A DNA stretch of 64,000 bases, from positions 124,001-188,000 of the forward strand of contig WION01000061.1 of assembly GCA_015039365.1 (NCBI GenBank), read 5' to 3'. A model generated the notes under the pieces. That model saw nothing but the letters and a program-made list of their open reading frames with translations. It was not told the origin of the DNA and ran no database searches. Shown here piece after piece: positions 1 through 10,373 of the stretch; the first letter of the stretch is position 1, and every line of letters starts with the position of its first letter. Made by a program: the position numbers and the translations under genes. The stretch is from Amanita rubescens. Lineage: Eukaryota; Basidiomycota; Agaricomycetes; Agaricales; Amanitaceae.

Positions 1-3000
1 TGAGATTAACGAGTTCGTAACATATAATGCCTCTTAATTTATAAGAAGTTTCTGCATTTTCAATGGATATAGTAAAAGTTGTAACTAGTTGTAACATTTG
101 ATGTGAGAAATCAATAGCTATGAATGGCAGAGGAAATGCAAATTCTTGTATAAGTGTAAGTTTTTCATTACATATTATACAACTTTTATTTGTTTCTTCT
201 GTCATAGTAGTCATCCATTCAGATATTGAAGGATACATTGTTTGCCCTGCTGAGAAAAGACAAGTGTTGTCAGGTATCCTTGCATTTGAAAAGTGATTGT
301 TCATACACTTGTATTTATAATTCATTGTAATTGTTGGAAGAGTAAACATATATTTAATAACATGACAAACAGAAGTAAATTGCCCCCAACCAAAGTTTTG
401 AACAGATAGATGATGTAAATATCGTCTCATATCATCTCTTGTAGAATCAAGTGTTTTTTGTCCTGATGCATGTTTCCAGAAATTTGATGCAAGATTGCTC
501 ATTATTTCATTATTCATGTGGTTGAATATTTCAGTATATTTAGCTTTATTACTTGTCCATATTGAATGCATAATACAAAGTATGGCATCATATGCACAGC
601 TGTTTTGGTGCCATACAGTTCCAGAGGGAGTGAGTGATTGTATATCAATGTCAATTTCTTCTGTATTGTTTGCAGAAAATGAATGCGTTTTTCTGATTTT
701 TTTTGTCTTGTGTTCTTTAAGTTGTGGCATGGTTTCTTTTTTTTTCATGTATTCATGACAGTTACACTTATTAACCTTATCATCCAAATTGCCTATTTCT
801 TCATTTTGTTCAGTGACTATTGTTGTAGGTTTTGGAGATAGTATAGTCCATGGTAAATTATCTGCTATTGGATCTAGCATGGGATCCTTATTGTTCCATC
901 TGATAGAAGGATGAACTGAGCCAGGTACGTAGTTTAATCCTTTATGTTGCCTGAAGGCATGTATTAAGGTATTCCGTCTGTCACCTTGTACTGATTCATT
1001 TAGTTCACCTAAATAGTGCAATTTAGTAATTTCATCTAACAGTTCTAAGTCACGGAATTCTTGTCGTAAAGCTCCTGATGCTTTTCCTGTAATTTTTTTG
1101 GTATCAAAGCCTTGTAGAATGATTGTTCCTTCTGCTGTTGAACTGCGTGAAAGAGCTGTATAATAAGCCTGATGTGATCTGCAGTTGTTTAAATCAACTG
1201 GATTATATGGTCTGGTTTTACCTTGAGAGGCAAAGTCAGTCATAGCAAAGTTTGGAAGCACTTCAACTTGTGATCTTGAGATGGATACTTTATTGCCATC
1301 TGGTAAGAGACAAGTCATGGCAATATTAGAACGCGTAAGTGGTACAACATTTACAGGTAATCCATTTATTTGAACATTTCTTGGTGGAGATTTTAGTTTT
1401 ACAAACAATACATCTAATATGTTTTGATTCTGATTACCTGTTGTTGCTTGCCACCCAACCACTGTGCCTTCTTGACCATTTGTTATACATAACTCAGTAG
1501 CAATGTTACATTTAATCATTACTGGAAGATCTATACACAAAGTAAGTTTGCCTGGTACAGGTCTATCAGCTGCTGAATGTGGTAATTCCCATAGCAGTTT
1601 TTGCAATTTTTCTGTTAATTTAGTTACTTTCCTCTTTTTTTTGTGTGTGTTAGGATTATTTATATTTTCTGCTGATCTTAATACATCATCTGAAAAAAAT
1701 TCAATTAGATCTTGTTTAGTTTCCTGTGCAAACTTTTGGCAACTTAAGTAGTTTATTTCATCCTTTTGTGAGTTCTTGGCTGTTATAATTGATATGAATT
1801 TAAAGTTTGGATCAGTAATAGAAGGCTTATCAGGTTGTTGTGATGTGATGAGAGATCTTAGAAATTGGATATCTTCAAGAGTGCAATCTTTATATCTCAT
1901 ATTTATCAGTGCCTTTCGAAGTTTATCATCATTTTTTGATTGTTGTCTCTGTCTCATGTTTTGCCTTAATATAACAACTGTGGTAACTTGATGCCATAAT
2001 GCTCTGCCTAATGCTTCTTCTTGCCATTTAATTTTAGTTCCATAGACACCTACTATACGGCTATAAAGTGCAACATTTTCACCACCAATTGGAGGAGGTA
2101 ACTGAGCAAAATCACCAGCAAATAACATATTTAGTCCACCAAATGGAACTGTTACTTTATTCATTACTTTACACAGCTGAGCACTAATTTTGTACAAGTC
2201 ATGACAAGACAACATTGAAACTTCATCCATAAAGATGTAGTCTACACCTAACAGTCTAGTTCGTACCTGTATCATTGTTTTTGTTGCCTGAGCTTCAGAG
2301 CTCATGTCATTGATTCCAAAAACTGAGTGGTATGTTGAACCTGATAATAATGCTGCTGCAGAACCTGTAGGTGCCACTATTATGAAACGATGTGCTTCTT
2401 GTCTAGATTCAAAGTACTTGGATATTGCTTTTAATACTTGTGTTTTGCCGGTTCCACCCATTCCTCCTATGTACATTTTCAGAGGTTCGGAATTAGGTAA
2501 GACAACATGATTTGCAATGATTCTGAAGGCACGTTCTTGTTCTTCATTGAGATTATATTCATTACATATGTTATCCATTGAGATATTATGTTCAGTTGTA
2601 TGGTATTTTCTTTCTAGATATGCTTTGTTAATGATTTTTACTAAATTTGGTGTAAGTCCAGGATTATTGATATGAGAAATTGAACAATGTACAACTTTCT
2701 TTTGTATCATTTCCTGTTTCATTTTTTGTAAAATGGATTTCCATGTTGTAGCTGTTATATTACTATTGAAAGTTATATGTTTTTGTTCAGTATCAGAAAC
2801 CAGTTTATTTTTCTCATCCATCCATCCAGTTCTGTGCAAAATATCTCTTATTTCCATGGCTTCCCTTTGGCGTCTTAATTCAGTTTTGCTAAGATTTGGT
2901 GCATTATATTTTTCTGTTAAATTAACATATGGATCAGCATCAGCAGAGATGTTATCATGATCAAGGTCATCATTGTTATCCATGCAGTTCATTGGCCAAT

Positions 3001-3658
3001 CATTTGGAATATATCCTGCTTTCATTTGAGCACGAAAGTCATCGCGAGCATCCAAACATTCGTATTTTATATTGAAATTTTTCATAATTTGTTTTTCTCT
3101 AGAGGTAAACGCATGGTCATTGAATGTTTCATCCCAAGTTTCTTTTTCTTTTTTAAGATCTAATCCAGATCTCCATGGTTTGAAAAAAGTCAACATTGTT
3201 AAACAGTAGAATTCTCTATCTCCTTGATCATACCTGGGTAATATGCGACCTATAAAATTAACTACAGCATTTGACTTCAATGGCTTAAGGTTGACAACAT
3301 GTGAATTAAAAAGAGGATGCTTTTTGTTGAATTTATAAATGTTTTTAGGAAGGTCATTTGGAATTATGTTGTCAACAACAGTTTCTGCATCATCACTCTC
3401 ATCATTATCTTCTACATAAGTTTCCTCAGAATCATTATCTTCTACATAAGTTTTCTCAGAATCATTATCTTCTACATAAGTTTTCTCAGAATCATCATCT
3501 TCTGAGTTATCATTCAGTGAGGTATTGTTTTTATTATTATCACACATGGGATCAAAGTGATCAAAGTCTTGATTGTGCAGTTCAAAATCATTGGTGTTAT
3601 GATCATATGTTCTTTTATTTGCATTCTTGTTGTATTTGATCCGTTGACATCGCAATAT
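1..3658 (-). CDS. Helitron protein copy 1, C-terminal half (PIF1-type helicase + Cys-protease-like domain), partial
   Basis: Translating the minus strand gives one uninterrupted frame from about 3658 to the window edge, aligning along its length with the second half of the intact Helitron protein at 29188-36201. In order it has an acidic linker, a PIF1-family helicase with Walker A (GGMGGTGKT, about 2443-2476) and Walker B (DEVSML, about 2215-2245), then a papain-like protease-type region whose Cys box (NSCAYDA) lies near 590. The His box of that domain would lie beyond position 1. PIF1 helicases of Helitrons are thought to unwind donor DNA during rolling-circle transposition. No start codon is expected, because this is the same gene as 3514-7407 put out of frame near 3655 by an apparent extra AT dinucleotide. 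The linker is longer than in copy 2. Confidence 0.85.
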   Translation of the reverse strand, partial: MLRCQRIKYNKNANKRTYDHNTNDFELHNQDFDHFDPMCDNNKNNTSLNDNSEDDDSEKTYVEDNDSEKTYVEDNDSEETYVEDNDESDDAETVVDNIIPNDLPKNIYKFNKKHPLFNSHVVNLKPLKSNAVVNFIGRILPRYDQGDREFYCLTMLTFFKPWRSGLDLKKEKETWDETFNDHAFTSREKQIMKNFNIKYECLDARDDFRAQMKAGYIPNDWPMNCMDNNDDLDHDNISADADPYVNLTEKYNAPNLSKTELRRQREAMEIRDILHRTGWMDEKNKLVSDTEQKHITFNSNITATTWKSILQKMKQEMIQKKVVHCSISHINNPGLTPNLVKIINKAYLERKYHTTEHNISMDNICNEYNLNEEQERAFRIIANHVVLPNSEPLKMYIGGMGGTGKTQVLKAISKYFESRQEAHRFIIVAPTGSAAALLSGSTYHSVFGINDMSSEAQATKTMIQVRTRLLGVDYIFMDEVSMLSCHDLYKISAQLCKVMNKVTVPFGGLNMLFAGDFAQLPPPIGGENVALYSRIVGVYGTKIKWQEEALGRALWHQVTTVVILRQNMRQRQQSKNDDKLRKALINMRYKDCTLEDIQFLRSLITSQQPDKPSITDPNFKFISIITAKNSQKDEINYLSCQKFAQETKQDLIEFFSDDVLRSAENINNPNTHKKKRKVTKLTEKLQKLLWELPHSAADRPVPGKLTLCIDLPVMIKCNIATELCITNGQEGTVVGWQATTGNQNQNILDVLFVKLKSPPRNVQINGLPVNVVPLTRSNIAMTCLLPDGNKVSISRSQVEVLPNFAMTDFASQGKTRPYNPVDLNNCRSHQAYYTALSRSSTAEGTIILQGFDTKKITGKASGALRQEFRDLELLDEITKLHYLGELNESVQGDRRNTLIHAFRQHKGLNYVPGSVHPSIRWNNKDPMLDPIADNLPWTILSPKPTTIVTEQNEEIGNLDDKVNKCNCHEYMKKKETMPQLKEHKTKKIRKTHSFSANNTEEIDIDIQSLTPSGTVWHQNSCAYDAILCIMHSIWTSNKAKYTEIFNHMNNEIMSNLASNFWKHASGQKTLDSTRDDMRRYLHHLSVQNFGWGQFTSVCHVIKYMFTLPTITMNYKYKCMNNHFSNARIPDNTCLFSAGQTMYPSISEWMTTMTEETNKSCIICNEKLTLIQEFAFPLPFIAIDFSHQMLQLVTTFTISIENAETSYKLRGIICYELVNL
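3401..3502 (-). repeat. 30-bp tandem repeat in the Helitron acidic linker
   Basis: Three nearly perfect 30-bp units (3401-3430, 3431-3460, 3461-3490) and a partial fourth. In the helicase frame each encodes ten residues of the type EDNDSEKTYV. The repeat length keeps the frame. Copy 2 has a non-repetitive Asp/Glu/Ser-rich linker at the same place. Confidence 0.9.
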
Positions 3659-6600
3659 ATCCATTCATATAAATTCATATTATTGAATTCAGAAGGTCTG
3701 AATATATAATCATAGACAGGAGATAAACCAACAATTTGTTTTTGGCTTCTCACTAGAGTAACCTTTTCAGTGTAATTTGTAGAAGTTTCCCATGATTTTT
3801 GCACTTCAAGTACAAAACTATACCAAAAGAAGGGAATATAAGTATGATTGGTGTAGTGATCAGGATTATCCAATAGGTACATGCAAACCATGGGTCCACC
3901 CATTTCTGTCTTGGTTGATAAAGTATTAACAATCTTATTCATAAGTTTACGAGCTTTCTCTTTTTCTGATAAGGAACTTCCAAGAATATCACAATGCTTG
4001 TCAAAGACATTACGTACTGCTTCAAACATGACATGGGTCTTTAATCCAGTTTTTGTTATATAATCAGATACATACATGATGACAGCTTTTAGTGCAGTTC
4101 CTGACCACATACATGTGACATCAGTATTACAACGGAGAATATATGTTATAGCAGGAGTTATGAAGTTAGTCCATTCTTCAAGTTTCTTGATATTGAGTGA
4201 TCCTGTTTCAGGGTGAACTTCTGTGCATTTGAAAATAGGTCGTGGAAAACGTGCTTTACATTTACCATATTTATTATCTTTGCATGATGCATATTTTTTG
4301 CTGGCAGAGCCATCTTTATTTGAGCCTCTTTCGCAATTATGTATATTAGATTTGCTGATTAAGTCATCAACAGTGTTCTCAAAATTGTTCCACCAGTCAT
4401 TTAAATTATTACACTTATTGCATTCTGCATTTTGCGTATGAGTCAAATTGCACATTTGAGGTGGTGCTTGTGGCAGAGTTTCTGTTGGATCTCTGTATGA
4501 TTCATTTTTAGTCTGCTCAGTTACTTTGTTAACCACTTCATCTTGTGTACCTGTCATAAACTGACCAATGTGACAGCTCTCCAGCCAAGAAATTAGATGA
4601 TTTTTCCAATCAGAATTAGGATCAAGTATTCGTTCTCTCATTTCTTGTGCAGTAAGGTTACCTTTAAGCCAAATAAGCATGTGGAGATGTAGAGTTAAAC
4701 GACCTTGTTGTTCCACAGTTCCATAATATGCAGGGACATCACCATAAATACCTTTGTGTTTTGTGTCCACTCCAAGGATATCAGTTATAAAACTGTTCAC
4801 CATGAAATCAAAAAATCTTGCTCCTGCCACAGGATTTGAACATATAAGTCTTAAACGTTCATCATAAGGGAGAATTTCTGCATTGAATTTTACATTGTTA
4901 CCTGCATAGTAAATACAAAGAGGATGTTTGATATCAGCAGGTGATATTGTTATATACCAGAAAGGGGCACCTCTGTGATATATTAAAGACCAAATTTCAT
5001 TGCGCATCCATTTTTTGCTGGTATTGGATCCTTTTACAGGGCCTGCTACATGATCCACATCTTTTATTAATTGGAAGCATTCTTCTTCTTCTTTATTTTG
5101 TGGCCTAACAAACTCTTCTTCAGTCATACGCTCCATTATATTTGTTAGAACAGTTTTGTTCATATTCAATATCCGATGCTTGATGTCATCAAATATCTTT
5201 TTTTCTGCTAATAAAAAACATTGGTTTGATGTTGTTTTTATTTGTTCATGGCTAAATGCTATGAAAGGAAAATCATGATCAATCTGGAAACGTTTGTCAT
5301 GATACATCAATAGCCACTTTTTGTGTATTTTATCAGATATTCCTTTTATTGTACCTACTCCTCCAAGACCATATGGAAATAGCCAAGGAAACATTTGTGG
5401 ATAAAGCCGAGGGTTGTGCCATATGGATTCAGGCTCTTCACTATGTCCAATAGCTAGGAATTTGCCTTGAGAATTTAGGTGATGCAATGCTTTTATTTTT
5501 ACTGCATTAGTTGTCATAATAGTAAGTTCTTGCCCTGTCAAACCATGTACAGTAAATGCACAATCACCTTCTTCAGTACCATCTTCATCATCCATGTCAT
5601 GTATACTTGTACTCTCTGGAGTTTTGTTGTGAGTCATTGCTTTATATTCAATACTTACAGGAGGCATGTCTTCTGGATATTCATTTAAATTATTTGAGGA
5701 GATGGTAACATCTTCATAATCAGAATGATTTAAAATCAACCATTCTAATGCATTTTTTACATGATTACGCCTTACAAGAAAAGGAGTGCGCTTGAAGTCA
5801 GCTGGAGTGGGTTTGCAAGGCCCAGTGAACATAATAGCAATAACTTCCTCAATATCTGCTTTGGGTGGAGGTAAAACATTATATATTTTAGGAATGGGTT
5901 GTTGATAGGCAATGGCATGTGCTTTCATTTTTCTCATGCCCGATGCAATTCTAATTGAGCAGAAACTGTGGCGAATTCGAGCAATTAACATTTTTTCAAT
6001 ATATCGTAAGGAAGATAAAACCTCAGGAACAGGACCTAGCCATAAACCATTTGCAAGTGCCATTTTTGGTACTTTGGAATGTCTAATAGAAGCTCGACAT
6101 GTATTGCATATATGTTTACATGAATTATCTATAGCATAGGGATATTCACATAGTTTATCAGAACTCTTGTGTCTCTCTTGTCTAGTTATGCCAGGTGCTT
6201 CTAATATATGTAGATAATTTTTCATAGCAGATAACTTTGTAAGAGAGGACAAAGGGACAAGTTGTCCACACACAGCACATCCATCTTCTTCAAATAATTC
6301 AGGTTGAAACTTTTTGCAAGCTGCTGTTATTAGTATATGTGAACCAGCTTTGTCCAATGGAACAGGAGGGAATACTAAAGCTAAGTCATCCTCAGAATTT
6401 GGGAGTGTTTCAATATTTTTATTAACATTGTGAGGAAGATCTAAGCTTTTACAGGTTTTGTTTTTTTTCATAGTTGTTTTTAGATATTCAGCTTTTTTTC
6501 TTTGAACTTTTTTGCGTTCTTTTTTAGAGATCAGAGTTTCAAATATAGTGATATATGTAGAACACTTCTCACATACATGTTCTGTGAATAACCTTTTCAT

Positions 6601-7407
6601 CATAGCTAGAGAGGTACGAGATCCTGTATCAATATCATGTAACATAGCTATTTTATGACACTCCTTTGCCCCTATGATTTGAACATGTTCTTGTAGAGGT
6701 AAATGGACATGAATATATTGATTTTCTGTATATTTCTTTGCATCAGATTTAGGCATGTGACCTACATAGTTGAATTCAGATGATTTTAGAAAAGGTTTTG
6801 AATGGTGTTCTTCAAAAATATAATCCTTGATGTCAGCATAAATGATGGGTCGTAACCTATATCCTCCTTTGTATATTGCACAAAAACAAATCTCACGATC
6901 ACAGATACATCTGGTTATGCATTTATTTTTTGATTTAATCTGAATGATTGCATGAAGCATGATAACATTGGCAAATAACACCATTAAAGATATTGGGTAT
7001 ACCATTAAAGGCATTTGGTAAATCATTAAAGGTATTTGGTAAACCATTAAAGGCATTCGATAAACCATCAAAGGCATTTGGTAAATCATTGAAGTCATTT
7101 GGTAAACCATTAAAGGCATTCGGTAAACCATTAAAGGTATTTGGTAAACCATTAAAGGCATTTGATAAACCATCAAAGGCATTTGGTAAACCATTAAAGG
7201 TATTTGGGACATCATACAGGTGAGAGTTGAAGTTACATATTTTGCATAGCCATATATGTATAGCAGAATATGAAAAGAATAGTGAATGAGATCAACCTTG
7301 AATACCTGCCATGCTTTCTTTACAGATGATATGTCAAAGGAATAAGCAAGACTTACCATGAAATGGGCAATAAAGGCAATATTGCAAAAAAAGACTATTG
7401 AAACCAA
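3514..7407 (-). CDS. Helitron protein copy 1, N-terminal half (zinc-binding region + HUH Rep), frameshifted
   Basis: This 1297-residue frame is the front half of a Helitron replicase. After an N-terminal heptad-repeat segment come a Cys-rich region (CAVCGQLV and HICNTC, DUF6570-like) and the Helitron-like N domain. The HUH motif is HLHM near residue 906 and the paired-tyrosine motif is YVSDYITK near residue 1114; these are the metal-binding and nicking residues of rolling-circle Rep proteins. It stays collinear with the intact copy at 29188-36201 up to the residues after NLYEWI. There a TATAT run at 3655-3660 shifts the frame, and the final ~40 residues are out-of-frame translation. The encoded protein is therefore broken unless the shift is a sequencing error. 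The true start is uncertain: the first ATG lies upstream of the repeat segment. Confidence 0.85.
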   Translation of the reverse strand: MVSIVFFCNIAFIAHFMVSLAYSFDISSVKKAWQVFKVDLIHYSFHILLYIYGYAKYVTSTLTCMMSQIPLMVYQMPLMVYQMPLMVYQIPLMVYRMPLMVYQMTSMIYQMPLMVYRMPLMVYQIPLMIYQMPLMVYPISLMVLFANVIMLHAIIQIKSKNKCITRCICDREICFCAIYKGGYRLRPIIYADIKDYIFEEHHSKPFLKSSEFNYVGHMPKSDAKKYTENQYIHVHLPLQEHVQIIGAKECHKIAMLHDIDTGSRTSLAMMKRLFTEHVCEKCSTYITIFETLISKKERKKVQRKKAEYLKTTMKKNKTCKSLDLPHNVNKNIETLPNSEDDLALVFPPVPLDKAGSHILITAACKKFQPELFEEDGCAVCGQLVPLSSLTKLSAMKNYLHILEAPGITRQERHKSSDKLCEYPYAIDNSCKHICNTCRASIRHSKVPKMALANGLWLGPVPEVLSSLRYIEKMLIARIRHSFCSIRIASGMRKMKAHAIAYQQPIPKIYNVLPPPKADIEEVIAIMFTGPCKPTPADFKRTPFLVRRNHVKNALEWLILNHSDYEDVTISSNNLNEYPEDMPPVSIEYKAMTHNKTPESTSIHDMDDEDGTEEGDCAFTVHGLTGQELTIMTTNAVKIKALHHLNSQGKFLAIGHSEEPESIWHNPRLYPQMFPWLFPYGLGGVGTIKGISDKIHKKWLLMYHDKRFQIDHDFPFIAFSHEQIKTTSNQCFLLAEKKIFDDIKHRILNMNKTVLTNIMERMTEEEFVRPQNKEEEECFQLIKDVDHVAGPVKGSNTSKKWMRNEIWSLIYHRGAPFWYITISPADIKHPLCIYYAGNNVKFNAEILPYDERLRLICSNPVAGARFFDFMVNSFITDILGVDTKHKGIYGDVPAYYGTVEQQGRLTLHLHMLIWLKGNLTAQEMRERILDPNSDWKNHLISWLESCHIGQFMTGTQDEVVNKVTEQTKNESYRDPTETLPQAPPQMCNLTHTQNAECNKCNNLNDWWNNFENTVDDLISKSNIHNCERGSNKDGSASKKYASCKDNKYGKCKARFPRPIFKCTEVHPETGSLNIKKLEEWTNFITPAITYILRCNTDVTCMWSGTALKAVIMYVSDYITKTGLKTHVMFEAVRNVFDKHCDILGSSLSEKEKARKLMNKIVNTLSTKTEMGGPMVCMYLLDNPDHYTNHTYIPFFWYSFVLEVQKSWETSTNYTEKVTLVRSQKQIVGLSPVYDYIFRPSEFNNMNLYEWIYCDVNGSNTTRMQIKEHMIITPMILNCTIKTLITLIPCVIIIKTIPH
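6981..7211 (-). repeat. 21-bp minisatellite, eleven units, in the 5' part of Helitron copy 1
   Basis: Eleven consecutive 21-bp units built on ACCATTAAAGGCATTTGGTAA (plus strand). In the Helitron frame each encodes seven residues, typically MPLMVYQ. No unit breaks the frame. A related 21-bp unit sits at the same place in Helitron copy 2 (35716-36121), so the array belongs to the element and is not a chance local expansion. Confidence 0.9.
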
Positions 7408-8684
7408 TCAGTGTCAAAGTGCAATATATTTGTTATATAATGTTAAACATACGGAAGAGAAGCATTTGAAGTATGAGTGCTAAATATTCAATGTAAATTA
7501 TCAAGTTTCATAGCAAACAACCATAGCATACGCACTTTTAGGCATAACTTGAAAGTTATAGTATATATTGATGACATAGAGAACAGCCGTAATCAATAGG
7601 GAAACAGCTTTCATCGTAATTTCACCTAATTATCATTCAGGAATCAGTGATACAAGTATTATAGTAATTGCAAAAGTTGTAACAAGAACGCACTTGTAAG
7701 AGGTAGGATGAGCAACAAGATACAGGCAAACGGCAGCAAGCGCAATAAGCAAGATAGCGAAGGCAGGCTTGAGTCGGAGTCCCAAAATTGTTCACACAAA
7801 CCCTGCTATCGGATCTTGGAACACAGCCTCCTCATTATTGGCATAAGTTTCTCATTACTGTATTTAGCATTGTCAGCGATGGTAGGGTAATTACACTATA
7901 GTAGACATTCTCTGAAGAAATTACCTGTTTCTCATTTACGAGCATAAGGGTACAGATAGGTAATAACATGGGTATAGCATACTGGTGCTTAGCGATGACA
8001 AAGGCAATGTAAAGACGATAGTACAGGTGAAACAAGACGCGGAGATCAAGGTGATCATGACAGCGATGCAGTGTATGCGTTGAGTGGATGTGAGTGTAAG
8101 AGCGGGGAGGGTCGCAGCCTCGCAGGTGGGCGTAGAGCTGGTTGGCAGGATTAGGGCGCAGGCTAGCTGGGTAGCGCAAATAGATGGTCAGCGCCATGAA
8201 ATGGGAGCGAGGGAGCATGTACCTGGTGTAGAGGGCTGTCGGTGCTGGCGGTACTCGCATTGGACGCAGCAGGTGTTCAGGGCAAATTGGAAGAGGCTAG
8301 AGCGGGAGCGACAGAAGCAGACGAAGAGCGGCCAAAAGTTGTTTTGGTGAGTCAGTCACGCGACTGTGACAACCTTCCTTACTAGGAAGGTACGTCTAAT
8401 TTCGACGTTCTGCTCATCAAACAATGAGCCGACTTGAATTCATCAAGAACTTGGTCAAGGATGTTCGATTTTGCAAACAATAGATTTCTATATCCATGTC
8501 CTACTTATTAATAAGAAAGGATAATTTCTACAATTGTAGAAATCAAATGATCCCAATTATATCAAATGCGGGATAGAATTGTCTGAGCAAAATGTAAAAT
8601 TACAGTAGTACATTACAGATGAATAGCAGTTGAGGCTATTGGATTCTACTTTCCATTGGGGTTGAACCCAATTATATACCTTGC
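7408..8684. other. Spacer upstream of Helitron copy 1; no gene recognised
   Basis: No convincing coding region. At 8040-8330 the sequence is G-rich and contains pieces resembling the roughly 70-bp minisatellite unit seen at 12-13.5 kb. A perfect hairpin lies at 8372-8391: 8-bp arms ACCTTCCT and AGGAAGGT around a TACT loop. The 5' end of the Helitron should lie in this interval, but I could not fix it. Confidence 0.5.
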
Positions 8685-10373
8685 CTAGGTAAGAGGCTCA
8701 GGCTGCCTTTCAAATCCTTTCAGAGCGTATCCTTCTTCTTTTTCCTTCAGAACATTTAAACTGTGCTCAGGAGAAAAGAAAACTGATCCAATTCTACCTG
8801 GAGTACAGGTATCATTTTCTGCATCCATGTCAGGAGAAAAGAAAGTTGAAACTAAATGATAGACATCTGCTGATTGAAAAAAGCAGATATGACCCTTTAA
8901 GTAGCTTTGAAACCATACAGTTAAAAATCATACTTGAAGAAAGTCTGAATAGATTACTCACCTGAATTTACCCCGAAGTTGGGGAACTATCATTTCTCCT
9001 CCTGTATAATTTCCACATGGGAAGGTCACTGTGGGGCCTTTGTCCCTCTTATCAATATGAAGTTTGCCCTGTAGCTTGTATATTAAAGCTCTTCCAAGCC
9101 AAGGTCCTTCATCTTCAGTCATCCATACTCCAGCCCGGAAGGCTTTTGCAAATTCCTCATACATCTGAGGAAAAAGTTCCTTAAACCAAGCCTCTAGAAT
9201 CTTTGCGATGGGGTTGGTAGCCTTATAGTAGTTTCGGATCGTATCTGTAGCTATCCCAGTCTTGTTAAAGGCAGAACAAGGAAAGAGACCCTAATATAAT
9301 AAGATCAGAGATCTGTTTATTAAAAAAAAGAAGTAAAAATAGAAAAAATACCTTTTCAGTTTGGGCTCTCTGAGTCCAGGCATGAACAAGATGCAGGACG
9401 CCCTTTCTCTCCTCAACACCTTCTTCTGTGCCAGCCATCTTGTATCGATGGATCCTTGGATTGTCTGTTCCAGGAGTCCATTCGTGACGTTGCTCTGGGC
9501 CATCAACTATTGGTTGTACTTGAGAGAATAGATACTGAGTGTGCTGATGGTAAGATTCTAGCATATTGTCCTGTAGATCGATGATTTTATATAAAATTCA
9601 AGTGAAAAGAGAAAAGAAAGGGAAAGACGTACAGCAATGCCATCATGCACTATTTTTTTCCCCCTGTTCTGAGCCTTTAATAAGTCTACCATAGTGCGTT
9701 TTTTGAACTGGCGGTGAAAATTATTGTCCCCATTTTCATGCTCCTTTAAGTGGATCTCCTTGGGGCGTTTTCCTTCTATTCGTTCCCCCAGGTAATAAAA
9801 AATAGGCTCTCCATTCGAATCCAGGTATTGGGCTGAGAAAGGACGCGATGGAATATTTGATTGACGTAGGTGATCGCAGCGTTTTTGTAATTCTTTCTTG
9901 ATTGTTGAATCGTTCTTCGCATTTCTAAGCTCTTCTAATGTAAAGGGAAGATAGATTTTGTTGGCATTGTCAAGAAACTGCTTAATACGAAATCCAGCGG
10001 TCTTCAGGGTGTGATTAAATCGGGATTCTAAGCTTCGAAGCGATCCTGCTTTTATCCCTGTTATCAGGGGAGAGGTGTAATCCCCTTCCACATTAGGTTT
10101 GGGAACTTTCTGCTCATCCGTATATGCCTACATTAAATAATATTTTATAAGTACTAGTATACGTATATGCTATCATTGGAAATACTTACAGGAAGAGAAT
10201 TCTTCTTCTTCTTTTTTGACGGACGAGATACATTATTAGAGGTGTTTTCATCCTCCGTTACGTCCAACTACGACAATGCCATTTGAATGCCCATACGCAT
10301 ACCTTGGAGAAATACATACCAAATGCGTATTCTTTCCTTTTTTGCCAGCTGATTTTTTGGTTTTAGGACACAT
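8685..10373 (-). CDS. Tet-like 2OG-Fe(II) dioxygenase candidate, six exons, 464 aa
   Basis: Six minus-strand exons join in frame with GT-AG introns: 10373-10320, 10267-10190, 10127-9633, 9570-9352, 9290-8962 and 8904-8685. They total 1395 nt, ending in TAG. The N terminus is Lys-rich and looks nuclear. The C-terminal third carries the double-stranded beta-helix signature of Fe(II)/2-oxoglutarate oxygenases. HID gives His360 and Asp362, followed by the CGNYTGGEM loop; the distal His is His408 in VYHLV and the 2OG-binding Arg is Arg429 in PGRIGSVFF. All metal and cosubstrate residues are present, so an active enzyme is plausible. The closest families I know are the Tet/JBP-like oxygenases expanded in basidiomycetes and often tied to KDZ transposons; some oxidise 5-methylcytosine. 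The fold is well supported; the DNA substrate is inference. No partner transposase is visible beside it. Confidence 0.7.
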
